Of a stretch of 64,000 nt of DNA, positions 8,564-17,208 are shown one piece after another (the first letter of the stretch is position 1; every line of letters begins with the position of its first letter). Position numbers and translations under genes: made by a program. The DNA is taken from contig CAZXEN010000004.1 of assembly GCA_964639765.1 (NCBI GenBank), positions 26,158 to 90,157 on the forward strand, written 5' to 3'. The notes beneath the pieces are model-generated. The model had not been told where the DNA came from, searched no databases, and worked only from the letters and a program-made list of their open reading frames with translations. This DNA is from Scybalousia_A sp964639765. GTDB taxonomy: Bacteria > Bacteroidota > Bacteroidia > Bacteroidales > P3.

Positions 8564-10396
8564 ATGGCAGATACACATCTTCAAGTAAATCACGATGGTT
8601 CCACATCAGAAAGGAAGACATCTTTGTGGCCAAGTTCTAAATCGTCCCAAGAACTTGTTATAAAATCCATTTTTGAACATAATGGATGGTCTGTCTCGAC
8701 CATACAAAACATATCAGGTTCCCATTGGAAAATCAAAGTGTCTTGTCCCATTAAAGAACTTAAGCTCAACCTATACATTTCTTCGATTCGTGACGAAAGT
8801 CGTCAACCCGACGAATTCAAGATGCAATTAGGGACATCTTATCCAACAGACGAAGAAGACGGATGGATAAATCTAGTACTAGGCATATATGCCATAGAAG
8901 AAGATGGTTATTCAACAGAATACATACTCTCTGGATATGAAATAACCAGGTATGATTTTTCATCAAATCCGAGTATTCGGGGGACACGAACATCTGGATT
9001 GCAGAAAGCTAGACTTATTGGTATGTATGTAACGGAAAAAAGTGTGCTTTTCCGTCCAGAGTATATTTACTATTATATAGAGAGTCAGCGGAACAAACAT
9101 TTTACAACAATTCCAGATAATCACACAACAGAAATCATTGATATCACAAAGACACATTCAGTACTTGCCACAGCTCTCCGAACCAAACCTTTCCTCCTTC
9201 TTGCTGGCATTTCTGGAACGGGTAAAAGTCAGAAGGTTCAGGAACTAGCATTTATGTCGTGTCCCGAAGAGTTAAGAGAAGAGGACAGCACGACTCCTGG
9301 CAACTATTGTCTTGTGGAGGTAAAACCCAACTGGCACGATTCTACGGAATTACTCGGTTATTACAGTGCATTGTCCGGACGTTACGAACTTACAGATTTT
9401 ATAAGATTTACATACAAGGCTTTGACGCATCCCGACACACCTTTCTTCCTCTGTCTTGACGAAATGAATTTGGCTCCGGTGGAGCAATACTTTGCAGAGT
9501 ATTTGAGCGTATTGGAGACAAGGAAACGGATAGTTGTTGATGGTGAAGTAAGGATTCTTTCAGAGCCTTTGCTGACAAAAGACAAATTCAGCAACTGCAA
9601 ACTTGACGAAAGGGTGCCCAAACAGACCACCGGTTATATGCTTGATGGTGATGAGTACGACACAAAACCGTTGTATTCTCCTGATGATGCTGAAATTATT
9701 GCATATCTGAAAAATAACGGACTGCATCTACCTGACAACCTCTTCGTCATTGGAACCGTCAATATGGACGACACCACACATCAGTTTTCTCGAAAGGTCA
9801 TCGACCGTGCCTTTACCATTGAGATGAATGGAGGAAAGATGGACGAGATGTTCTCGACAGAGAGTCGGAACAACCTTGAATATCGAGCAGAACCACTGCC
9901 ACTTTCTGCATTCAAGTCCAAGTTCGTGAGGGCATACGAGGTGTTGGAGGATGACCGTTTTGCAAAGTATGCAGATACAATAACAGCAAGAATACCCGAA
10001 TTGCTTGGCAATTCAGATGGAACGGCAAGTGAGGACAGCATCAACGGTATCTTGAATGGCACACCATTCCGTGTAAGTTATCGTGTGCAGAACGAATTGG
10101 TTCTTTATTTGAGCGTCCTGATTGAAAATGCTGGTTTCCCCGAAAACATTGAACCCTTGATTAGAGAAGCCACACTGGCCATCCTGATGGAGAAGGTGCT
10201 GCCACGTATTCAGGGAGAACAGAAACAACTCGAAACCAAAGGTGGCAAGAGCAACATCTTGAAAGATATGATATCCTTTGTGGAGACCCATTTCAAACAA
10301 TCAGACGAAACTGTTCCCGAAATCTACGACAAGGTAATCAAAAAACTTGACGAGATGGATGGCAAGTTAAGTGGATATTACACAAACTTCTTCTAA
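8564..10396 (+). CDS. McrB-like AAA+ NTPase restriction subunit (R1 of LlaJI-like system)
   Basis: 610 residues. The N-terminal 200 residues have no recognised motif and are presumably the DNA-recognition part. The AAA+ core has Walker A GISGTGKSQ (215-222), a Walker B/LDEMNLAPVEQYFAE block (about 294-310) and the sensor segment IGTVNMDDTTHQFSRKVIDR (about 395-415), the form seen in McrB-type GTPases. In McrBC and LlaJI this subunit binds DNA, hydrolyses NTP and drives translocation for the nuclease partner. It sits 1 bp after M2 and 9 bp before the nuclease gene. GTP rather than ATP use is inferred from the family. Confidence 0.88.
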   Translation: MADTHLQVNHDGSTSERKTSLWPSSKSSQELVIKSIFEHNGWSVSTIQNISGSHWKIKVSCPIKELKLNLYISSIRDESRQPDEFKMQLGTSYPTDEEDGWINLVLGIYAIEEDGYSTEYILSGYEITRYDFSSNPSIRGTRTSGLQKARLIGMYVTEKSVLFRPEYIYYYIESQRNKHFTTIPDNHTTEIIDITKTHSVLATALRTKPFLLLAGISGTGKSQKVQELAFMSCPEELREEDSTTPGNYCLVEVKPNWHDSTELLGYYSALSGRYELTDFIRFTYKALTHPDTPFFLCLDEMNLAPVEQYFAEYLSVLETRKRIVVDGEVRILSEPLLTKDKFSNCKLDERVPKQTTGYMLDGDEYDTKPLYSPDDAEIIAYLKNNGLHLPDNLFVIGTVNMDDTTHQFSRKVIDRAFTIEMNGGKMDEMFSTESRNNLEYRAEPLPLSAFKSKFVRAYEVLEDDRFAKYADTITARIPELLGNSDGTASEDSINGILNGTPFRVSYRVQNELVLYLSVLIENAGFPENIEPLIREATLAILMEKVLPRIQGEQKQLETKGGKSNILKDMISFVETHFKQSDETVPEIYDKVIKKLDEMDGKLSGYYTNFF

Positions 10397-10405
10397 TCGG
10401 AGACA

Positions 10406-12628
10406 ATGGAACTGCTGCAATACAAATACAAGGATGCCTACACGTTTCAGGTAAGCAGTACCGACATTGAGACATCGTGGCGAAAGTTCAAGGTGAGAGC
10501 CCGACAGCTCCCCCCTGAACAATATTGCAGTTATGGTATGCACGAGGAGGGGGTGTTAAAGGTATGGAATGCAGACACACATCGATTGGAGGAGGTAGAG
10601 AAATCCGAATGGGCATCGGCTCGTCCGGTGTTCTTCGAGAACCACAAATATACCCTTTCTCTGACATTCTTTGATGCACAAGAAGAACCCCGTATCATCC
10701 ACCCGAACAAGGAAGTGGAACAAATGTTCAACTGCATTACTTTGGCTGATGGGAAATATCTATTAAACAGCAATATTGACTTTCTTAATCAACCAGGACA
10801 CTTTGCATTGGAGTTTGCATACAAGAATGTTGAAGGCAAACAAATCCGCCACAAGGTGGAGTTTGATGTCCTGTCCCCTAAATTGGACACGAAACAAGAC
10901 CTTAATGTCATCATACAGCAAATACGGCAGGAGTATGGAGACTTGGTGTTCCGATATCTTACACTGACGTTCCAACAATTTGAAATGGGGCGTGAGGCTA
11001 ACAACGAACTGATATGGCTATCGGTATTCAAACAGATTGTAGATAACTACATTCAAGCAGTACGGTTCATCCTGCACCAACCCCATAACAAAGTGCAAAA
11101 GTTGGAAGAGTTTCGCCGTGCAGAACGTATCAAGGAATGGAATCCAATGATTGCAGAGAGGTTTGTGAATGACCGACTGAATGACGAACAGAAAGCACTG
11201 CACACCTATTATCGAACCCAACGGGTAGAATCGACTCTTGACACAAGGGAAAACAGGTTTGTAAAATACACCTTGGAAAGAATAACGGAAAGGTTGTCTC
11301 TATTGGTAAAACGACTTTCCGAAGGAACATCCGAGAATGAAATTCAACTGTTGAAGGACAAACAATCAGAACTTGAAGTTCTGAAACACAACTCATTCTT
11401 CAGAGGCATCGGTTTGTTTGACGGTTTCCGACAGCAAAGTATAGTGCTGCAACAGAGAAGTGGATACTCACAGGTGTATCGGTACTGGATTATGTTGCAG
11501 AATGGTCTTGACCTGATTCAAGGAGACACATCGGTTGGTGTCCAACCCATATGGAGACTATATGAACTATGGTGTTTCTTGAAGGTAAAGAGACTTGTCT
11601 GCAAGGTTCTTGGGATTGACCCACAAAACAAGGAACACATCCAGAAATACATTCACGAAGACACACACAATGCCTTTGACCTATTTGACGGCGGTTCTCT
11701 CTCGGGAAACATCACATACGTAAATCCACAGAACGGGGATTTAATCGAAATCGGATACCAATACAAATTCGACAGGGATTCCCGTGAAGACGATATGAGG
11801 TCGGCGACGACAGAACAGAAACCGGACATTGTGATGCACATTCACAAAAAAGAACGTGACATTACATTAACATATCTATACGATGCCAAGTACCGAGTGA
11901 AAGGTGATGGAGACGAGCAAGTGAGTACGGTGATTGATGAACCTGTTGCCGAAACATTGAATGCAATGCACCATTATAGAGATGCCATCTATTATGGTAA
12001 GAAAGGAGAACAGAGGTTTTCAAAAGAGATTATCGGTGGGTACATCCTGTTTCCCGGCAGAATGGACGAGTACAAAATGCTGGAAGACATTCGGAATGGT
12101 AGCGACGATATTCCGTATTATCTCAGATCGATTAAAGAAGTCAATATTGGTGCATATCCGTTACTGCCGAATGACGATAGTGGGGTCTTGCTAGAAAACC
12201 ATCTACGACGAGTATTGTTGGACGAAAGTATCATAGAGCAACTGCAAGACAGTGTTCCCCAACGTGGTTTATATTACACCGACACGATGCCAAAATCAGT
12301 AGAGAGCAAGAATGTATTCACGGTATATGTTCGTGTATCCGATTCTGACTACGAATCGTTCCTGAATCATACCACAAAAAAATACATTATGGAAATACCC
12401 CCAAAGGTAAATATTCTTGAGGCAAGATATTTGCTACCGATGGTGGGAGGTAAAATTGACGGGTATTATGAAATTAAGGGTCTTACTATCGAGGATGGGA
12501 AAATGACGTTCAAACTAGGGAAATTCCATACCCTTGGGGAACATTGGTCTAAAAACATCGGTCAAAATATGAAACACGGAGAACTGATAACTATGGAGGA
12601 TGTACATAAACTCTATGCAATGCAATAA
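10406..12628 (+). CDS. McrC-like PD-(D/E)xK nuclease subunit, DUF2357 type (R2 of LlaJI-like system)
   Basis: 740 residues. The N-terminal half resembles the DUF2357-type beta-rich and helical region found in McrC-related proteins. The C-terminal part contains a PD-(D/E)xK nuclease core: KPDIVMHIHK with Asp474, a beta strand, then YLYDAKYR with Asp493 and Lys495. The metal-binding and catalytic residues therefore look intact. In McrBC-type systems this subunit is recruited by the NTPase to cut DNA. It is the last gene of the operon; a DUF3644 gene follows after 39 bp. The product is longer than McrC of E. coli (about 350 residues), as is usual for the LlaJI R2-like branch. Confidence 0.85.
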   Translation: MELLQYKYKDAYTFQVSSTDIETSWRKFKVRARQLPPEQYCSYGMHEEGVLKVWNADTHRLEEVEKSEWASARPVFFENHKYTLSLTFFDAQEEPRIIHPNKEVEQMFNCITLADGKYLLNSNIDFLNQPGHFALEFAYKNVEGKQIRHKVEFDVLSPKLDTKQDLNVIIQQIRQEYGDLVFRYLTLTFQQFEMGREANNELIWLSVFKQIVDNYIQAVRFILHQPHNKVQKLEEFRRAERIKEWNPMIAERFVNDRLNDEQKALHTYYRTQRVESTLDTRENRFVKYTLERITERLSLLVKRLSEGTSENEIQLLKDKQSELEVLKHNSFFRGIGLFDGFRQQSIVLQQRSGYSQVYRYWIMLQNGLDLIQGDTSVGVQPIWRLYELWCFLKVKRLVCKVLGIDPQNKEHIQKYIHEDTHNAFDLFDGGSLSGNITYVNPQNGDLIEIGYQYKFDRDSREDDMRSATTEQKPDIVMHIHKKERDITLTYLYDAKYRVKGDGDEQVSTVIDEPVAETLNAMHHYRDAIYYGKKGEQRFSKEIIGGYILFPGRMDEYKMLEDIRNGSDDIPYYLRSIKEVNIGAYPLLPNDDSGVLLENHLRRVLLDESIIEQLQDSVPQRGLYYTDTMPKSVESKNVFTVYVRVSDSDYESFLNHTTKKYIMEIPPKVNILEARYLLPMVGGKIDGYYEIKGLTIEDGKMTFKLGKFHTLGEHWSKNIGQNMKHGELITMEDVHKLYAMQ

Positions 12629-12667
12629 AATAAGGAAATAAAGGCAACACAAAAAAACTGAAAGTCT

Positions 12668-13656
12668 ATGAGAGTAAATCCACTATATAGAAGTTTGCTT
12701 GACAAATCGGTCGGAAGTATGTTGTCTGCAATTGAAATCTATAATAAACCAGATTTCAATTATAGAGAGGAGTCATTTGCTATCCTCGGTGTTAATTCTT
12801 GGGAATTACTATTAAAAGCATATCTTTTAAGGCTTAATCATTTTAAAGTAAATTCCTTATATGTTTATAAAGATTCGAAAAAAAGGACGGAACCCTATCA
12901 AAGAGAAAGATTGTTGCACTCAACCGTTGCAACAATCCTTGTACGTTATCAATTCAGGAAGTCATCAGCCAATTAAGCAAGTTAAAAAAACTGCCGAGTA
13001 ATTTAAAAAGTAATATTGAGTCATTGATTGAATTACGTGATAATGCCATCCACTTTACAAATCTCATACCTATTACTAGGCAGATTCAGGAGCTTGGCTT
13101 TGCTTGCATAAAGAACTATATCTCAATCGTAAAATATTGGGAACTTCCTATAGATTTTAGTAGATACAACTTATACCTAATGCCATTGGCTTATGTGGAT
13201 AGTAAAAAAATCGTGGATTCAGTTTTGTCCAAGGAAACGGAAAACTATATCGATTTGGTGAAAAGAAAGATTTCTTCTGAAGACCAAACAGATGATGACT
13301 TCAATATTGCAATTTCAATAGACATAGATTTTAAGAAGGGTAATTCTTTTGAGTCTATCGGAGTCTATTATTCCCCTGACGGAACACCTATAACTGTCTC
13401 CGAAGAAAATATAAAAAAGAATTACCCATATGATTATAAGGTTGTTGTTAAGAAATGTAAAGAAAAATATTCCGACTTCAAGCAGGATAGGAAGTTCAAC
13501 GACATAATGAAGGGAGTAAAGCAGAATAAAAAGTTATGTCATATCCGAAAATTAGATGCAGACAATCCTAAATCACTTAAAAAAGAATTCTACAGCACTG
13601 CAATTTTCATAGAGTTTGACAAACATTATCATCGAAAAGGTTCAGAAGATAGATGA
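12668..13656 (+). pseudogene. DUF3644-family gene split by a one-base frameshift at an A7 run
   Basis: The first 70 codons (MRVNPLYRSLLDKSVGSM onward, including YREESFAILGVNSWELLLKA) are the N-terminus of a DUF3644 protein. At the A-run 12878-12884 the frame changes by -1: the downstream frame reads KRKIVALNRCNNPCTLSI, then SLIELRDNAIHF, and continues to the stop at 13656. Removing the shift gives about 329 residues, the normal family length. Function of DUF3644 is unknown; members are frequent in defence islands, and this one follows the restriction operon on the same strand. The shift equals loss of one A. A real mutation or a homopolymer sequencing error are both possible. The phase does not fit a canonical A-AAA-AAG slippery site. 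Confidence 0.8.
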
Positions 13657-13794
13657 CAAAAGCTATATGCAATAAAAGAATAACTAAAATTAATCGTTGT
13701 CATATTAAAATACTGTAAATGATATGACCGAAAACGAAATAAGGGAAATTCTGCTGAATGTAGAGTTATTATAGGGAACCGTCTTGCCCAATTT

Positions 13795-13850
13795 CACATT
13801 CTACATCCCATATTCCACATTCTATATTCTTCATTCTACATTACACATTA
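13795..13850. repeat. Degenerate 13-14 bp pyrimidine-rich tandem repeat
   Basis: Four diverged copies run together: CACATTCTACATCC, CATATTCCACATT, CTATATTCTTCATT and CTACATTACACATT. They lie in the 226-bp gap between the DUF3644 gene and the fic fragment. Upstream, 13723-13773 reads as a 16-codon frame (MTENEIREILLNVELL) that may be the relic of a gene start. No function is assigned. Confidence 0.5.
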
Positions 13851-13882
13851 CTATTATTTCGTTCGTCTATCTTGCTCATAAC

Positions 13883-14146
13883 TTAGTCCTCCTGTTCATA
13901 GTAATATGAATAATCTATGCCTTTCATAAATATCTCCCTACTGTTTATGTCGTCGGTCAATGCTCCTCGCAACAATGCCTTGATAGAAGTTGCGTCGGTG
14001 GTGCTCCTTTTCATTGCCGCAAGGTACTGTTTCTTGTCTATCCGGCTCCAATCAATGCACAGTCCGAGTCTTTTCTTCAGCAACAGGTCCAGCCAGATGC
14101 GAGTAGAACGTCCATTACCTTCCATAAAAGGGTGAGCCATATTCAT
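13883..14146 (-). pseudogene. Fic-family protein, 5'-truncated (starts at the Fic motif)
   Basis: 87 residues beginning MNMAHPFMEGNGRSTRIW, which contains the full Fic catalytic motif HPFxxGNGR (His5 to Arg13), and ending GIDYSYYYEQED, the usual C-terminus of short Bacteroidota Fic proteins of about 200 residues. Fic enzymes transfer AMP or other phosphate-containing groups to target proteins. Everything upstream of the motif, including the alpha-helices that complete the fold and the flap region, is missing. The fragment begins in the same frame directly after the TAA of the ATPase gene, with no spacer. The 5' part was not found on either side of the ATPase gene, so deletion or replacement is likely and activity doubtful. 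Confidence 0.8.
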
Positions 14147-15607
14147 TTATAGTCCATACGACTGTTTCGTTGCTTTTAATGTATTTTCCCCTACAGTATA
14201 AGCATAACATGCCACAGGCATAAACTGAAGACTGCCATAGGACATTTCTTTCTTTCCTGTTTCAGATATAGACGTTACAATAGCATAGGCTAATTTGTTT
14301 GTCCTCATAAAACTCTCCAATGATTTCAGTTCTGTACTCGGATTATTGAAAGGTTTGTTAGACCATTTCACTTCAACAGCCCATTCCGGTTTTTGCTTAG
14401 CATCATTCACACCTACAATATCAACTTCTCCTTTCTTCTTATTTCCTTCATTCCAATTTGCATAAGCTATATTAGCATTTCGAGGAATCCATTGGGCATA
14501 AACGGCTGTTTCTACCATGTTGCCTATAACCTCATCATTCTCATCAATAGGTTGAAATAAAGCACATCTTAACGATGGATTTGTCAAGTAGAGTTTAAAA
14601 AGTACCTCTCGTCTATATCCCTTGGCTGTATCATCAGCACGACGAATTTTCTTAACCAAAAATGCCGCTTCAAGATATTGTATGTATTTCCGTAGTGTTT
14701 CCTTTTTCACTCCAGAATCTTTTGAAAGACTTTCATAAGAAAACTGAGAGCCAGAATGATAGGCTATCATTGTAAAAAGCGAATTCAATTCTTGAACATC
14801 TGTGATTCCATATAAACTCGGCAAGTCTCTTAGCAACACCTTGTCTATAATATCATGACGAATAAACTGACCTGGATTTTCCTGTATCCGTTGAGAGAAA
14901 ACCACCTCAGGATAACCTCCATAATTGATATAATCAATAAACAGTTTATTCAATTTTGAAATATCAACAGTGGTATTTCCTGTTATAAATCCATTAGACC
15001 ATTCCATCTCTATTGGGTACATTAAATGGACATAACCTTTTAAATAAACGTATTCATAGAACGTCAATGGTGGCAGATGAAAATCTGTAAACCTACCTGC
15101 ACCACTTTCATTGTTACGCTTTTTCAATTCTGCCGCTGCCGATCCTGACGCAACAAATTTCACATTATGGTAGGTGTCAACCAATGACTTCAAATTTACC
15201 TCCCAGTCTTTCAAATACTGAATCTCGTCAAAAAAGACATAAAAAGACTCTTTGCTATCAGTTTTCCCTAATGCTTGCTTAGCCAAATTAAACAATTGTT
15301 CCAAAAATATTTTGTTATAGATAGGGGTCTCTACCGATATATAGATAATATTCTGCGGAGAAACACCATCCGCAATCAGTTGCTGGATTGTATGATACAG
15401 CATCACCGTCTTCCCTACACGACGAGGGCCCATCAATATAATTGCCCGTCTAATATCCATCTCAACAACCAATGGATAAAAAATGTCAAGATACAGGCGA
15501 GGATGCATTTCTGCATAATATTGTGGTACTTCATTTTCTGTCCACCAAGGATTATCTACCCTAAGTCGTCCTATGACTTGTTTTTCTATCAATTCACTAT
15601 AATCCAT
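14147..15607 (-). CDS. AAA+ ATPase with DUF4143-type C-terminal domain
   Basis: 486 residues. Walker A is GPRRVGKT (60-67) and Walker B is FFDEIQYLKDWE (about 125-136), the AAA_14 pattern. The middle has ESLSKDSGVKKETLRKYIQY, a winged-helix-like segment, and the C-terminal third has an EVKWSNKPF segment typical of the DUF4143 nuclease-like fold (Glu-x-Lys). Such ATPases are extremely common and mobile in Bacteroidota; their cellular role is unknown. The stop codon touches the ATG of the fic fragment. Upstream (15608-15868) the DNA is very AT-rich and contains no gene. Confidence 0.9.
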   Translation of the reverse strand: MDYSELIEKQVIGRLRVDNPWWTENEVPQYYAEMHPRLYLDIFYPLVVEMDIRRAIILMGPRRVGKTVMLYHTIQQLIADGVSPQNIIYISVETPIYNKIFLEQLFNLAKQALGKTDSKESFYVFFDEIQYLKDWEVNLKSLVDTYHNVKFVASGSAAAELKKRNNESGAGRFTDFHLPPLTFYEYVYLKGYVHLMYPIEMEWSNGFITGNTTVDISKLNKLFIDYINYGGYPEVVFSQRIQENPGQFIRHDIIDKVLLRDLPSLYGITDVQELNSLFTMIAYHSGSQFSYESLSKDSGVKKETLRKYIQYLEAAFLVKKIRRADDTAKGYRREVLFKLYLTNPSLRCALFQPIDENDEVIGNMVETAVYAQWIPRNANIAYANWNEGNKKKGEVDIVGVNDAKQKPEWAVEVKWSNKPFNNPSTELKSLESFMRTNKLAYAIVTSISETGKKEMSYGSLQFMPVACYAYTVGENTLKATKQSYGL

Positions 15608-15904
15608 ATAAGATATATTTAGACTGCAAAAATAAACGATTTATTCTTAAGTACAAAATATTTATCAAAATAAACATATTTAAACATACTTAATATTTTA
15701 GATTCTAACATCATTAACACAAAAGAATATATTATATCCTGCTTAATATTATGTATATTTTTACTTCTCACATTAAGATTTAATTTTAACTTATTAATAT
15801 TTAATGAGTTTAAAACAAAATATAGATTAAGGCTGTTTAAATATGCTTAATCTTTAATTCTTTTAGTTTTAAAGACATTTATCAACATTCTCTTTATCTG
15901 TGTA
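15608..15904. other. AT-rich gap with an 8-bp stem hairpin
   Basis: No gene seen. AGATTAAG (15824-15831) and CTTAATCT (15846-15853) flank GCTGTTTAAATATG. A related TTTAAACATACTTAAT sequence lies about 150 bp upstream. The stretch separates the DUF4143 gene from the HU/smalltalk terminators, and the ATPase promoter should lie in its first 100 bases. Confidence 0.35.
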
Positions 15905-15936
15905 TAAAAAAGAGAGGTTAAGCGAACTTAACCTCT
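15905..15936 (-). terminator. Second of two tandem terminators for the HU/smalltalk transcript
   Basis: AGAGGTTAAG (15913-15922), loop CGAA, CTTAACCTCT (15927-15936): a perfect 10-bp stem. Read on the minus strand it is followed by CTTTTTTATA. A second hairpin lies directly upstream in transcription order. Confidence 0.85.
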
Positions 15937-15940
15937 TAAG

Positions 15941-15969
15941 AAAAAGGATGTGTCTTTTGGCACATCCTT
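15941..15969 (-). terminator. First of two tandem terminators for the HU/smalltalk transcript
   Basis: AAGGATGTG (15944-15952) and CACATCCTT (15961-15969) form a perfect 9-bp stem with an 8-base loop; on the minus strand the stem runs into CCTTTTTCTT. It begins about 22 bp after the smalltalk stop codon. Confidence 0.8.
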
Positions 15970-15990
15970 CATAAATACAATAACAAAGTT

Positions 15991-16098
15991 TTAGTTTAGC
16001 ATAGCGAAGGCACTGCCTGTAAGCCAACCTCCTAAGGCGGCAAGAATATAGATAAGTATATCTATTATCGTTATTATTTTCTTTTTGTCTGTCGCCAT
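15991..16098 (-). CDS. Smalltalk-type small membrane peptide (35 aa)
   Basis: A 35-codon gene: MATDKKKIITIIDILIYILA, then ALGGWLTGSAFAMLN. A short lysine-rich N-terminus is followed by one hydrophobic segment with a small-residue AALGG turn. It starts 7 bp after the stop of the HU-family gene and ends just before tandem terminators. This size, layout and position match the 'smalltalk' peptides annotated next to HU-like genes in Bacteroidales. Their function is not known. A longer overlapping minus-strand frame (15869-16105) is a shadow, since its translation is basic and patternless and crosses both terminator hairpins. Confidence 0.75.
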   Translation of the reverse strand: MATDKKKIITIIDILIYILAALGGWLTGSAFAMLN

Positions 16099-16105
16099 GG
16101 TTCAA

Positions 16106-16522
16106 TTAAGCATTAGGGTCCTGATAGCCTTTGTTGTCTGCCTGTCTTAGGCGTACTCCTGCTGTTTTCATTCTTTTTGAGAATGTTACATTAGGTCTGA
16201 ACTTTGTGGTTATCCTTGTTATGGTGTCGTCTGTAACATCGTCCAGAGAGGCTTTTGCCTTAGCTTTTATGGATGGTGAAAATGTTCCCAAGGAGCCAAG
16301 TCTCACCCTTACGCTGTTGGCATTGTAACGCATTATCACTTCACACAAGGAAGTTATTGCATTCTTTACGTCTCCCTTTGCCAAAGAAGTGGCTGAGGCT
16401 ATCTCTTCTGCTATCTGGTTTTCATCTATTGATGATGGAGCAAACAACACTGCTAAGTATTTTTGTCCTGGATTATGACCTGTGGTCACCGTACGCTTTA
16501 CGCGTGAATAAAGTACTGACAT
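16106..16522 (-). CDS. HU-like DNA-binding protein (Bacteroidales HU-HIG type)
   Basis: 138 residues beginning MSVLYSRVKRTVTTGHNPGQ. The HU-fold signature is spread over SIDENQIAEEIASATSLAKG, VKNAITSLCEVIMRY and RVRLGSLGTFSPSIKAKAKA, the segment before and through the DNA-binding beta arms. The length exceeds canonical HU (about 90) because of the N-terminal extension and tail, as in the HU-HIG group. These proteins bind and bend DNA. It heads a two-gene unit with the smalltalk peptide. A well-spaced promoter lies upstream at 16618-16649 with two 13-bp direct repeats over it. Confidence 0.9.
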   Translation of the reverse strand: MSVLYSRVKRTVTTGHNPGQKYLAVLFAPSSIDENQIAEEIASATSLAKGDVKNAITSLCEVIMRYNANSVRVRLGSLGTFSPSIKAKAKASLDDVTDDTITRITTKFRPNVTFSKRMKTAGVRLRQADNKGYQDPNA

Positions 16523-16617
16523 GTTTTTTGATTGTTTTTGGTTAATAAATAAATTAAACTTGATTTGTAAAAACTGATGTTTCAGAGTACGTACCTATAT
16601 CCTCAACTTTTACTTTA

Positions 16618-16649
16618 CAAAGTTACGACAAATTTTTGACATAGACAAA
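16618..16649 (-). promoter_or_regulatory. Bacteroides-type promoter of the HU/smalltalk operon
   Basis: Read on the minus strand: TTTG (complement of 16646-16649), exactly 20 bases, then TAACTTTG (complement of 16618-16625). This fits the TTTG...TAnnTTTG consensus. The leader to the HU start codon is about 90 bases. Confidence 0.75.
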
Positions 16650-16656
16650 TTTTTGA
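16627..16656. repeat. Two 13-bp direct repeats over the HU promoter -33 element
   Basis: GACAAATTTTTGA occurs at 16627-16639 and again at 16644-16656, a 17-bp period. The second copy covers the -33 TTTG. Tandem repeats in this position are good operator candidates, possibly for autoregulation; not shown. Confidence 0.6.
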
Positions 16657-16677
16657 GCAACTTTTTTCTTATTTTTT

Positions 16678-17028
16678 TTAAGTTTTCCTTTTGTATAAGG
16701 AAAGTATGGCTTCAAGCTTGTCTCTTCTTGCAGTAAGAGGTGAATATTTAAAATCAAGCAGATATTTGCCAAGTTGTTTGCCGGTGAAATCGGTGCCGTC
16801 TTTCTTTTTGAAAATAGGTGTAAAGTACGGATAAACAGTATGATCTGGATAATAAAACATATTGTCTTTCACAAAGACACAAAAGTATGCAAAGTATTTA
16901 TAACTGTCAAGCCAAAGATAAATCTTACCTTTCTTTTTTATAAAATCGCCACGCAACAAGTCCTTCAGGAGCTCGTCCCATCCCTTTTTTAAATCATTTT
17001 TTATTTGATCTTTTATATAATATTTCAT
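16678..17028 (-). CDS. Small basic protein of unknown function
   Basis: 116 residues, lysine- and aromatic-rich (MKYYIKDQIKNDLKKGWDEL; later YLWLDSYKYFAYFCVFVKDN). No family recognised. A TAnnTTTG box on the minus strand (CAAAGGTA, 17091-17098) lies about 63 bp upstream of the ATG, supporting expression. It sits between the HU/smalltalk pair and the primase-helicase operon, divergent from the latter, and is probably part of the same replicon-like module. Confidence 0.6.
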   Translation of the reverse strand: MKYYIKDQIKNDLKKGWDELLKDLLRGDFIKKKGKIYLWLDSYKYFAYFCVFVKDNMFYYPDHTVYPYFTPIFKKKDGTDFTGKQLGKYLLDFKYSPLTARRDKLEAILSLYKRKT

Positions 17029-17154
17029 GATTTATTTTTTTTCTTGTTGCTTTATATTTATCTCAAAGATCTTTTTTTTTCATATTGTTGCAAAGGTAAT
17101 ACAAAAAAAATACACATCTATTATCTTTCGTAAATTAGTTTTCAACATATTTTG

Positions 17155-17196
17155 TTAATTACTTGATAAAATTCTACAAATCAATTAATTACTTGA
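17155..17196. repeat. Direct repeat TTAATTACTTGA, two copies
   Basis: Copies at 17155-17166 and 17185-17196, 30 bp apart, just left of the iteron-like array. Their position in the gap between divergent genes makes them candidates for replication or regulatory protein binding. Confidence 0.55.
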
Positions 17197-17208
17197 GAAA
17201 AACGTAAT

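Noticed and set aside
12870..12890. Programmed -1 frameshift in the DUF3644 gene
   Set aside because: The frame-0 codons fall as AAA-AAA-AGG, so the efficient A-AAA-AAG heptamer is out of phase and no downstream stimulatory stem was seen. Mutation or sequencing error is simpler.
15869..16105. 78-codon minus-strand frame downstream of the HU gene
   Set aside because: It overlaps the smalltalk gene in another frame and runs through two terminator hairpins; translation is patternless.
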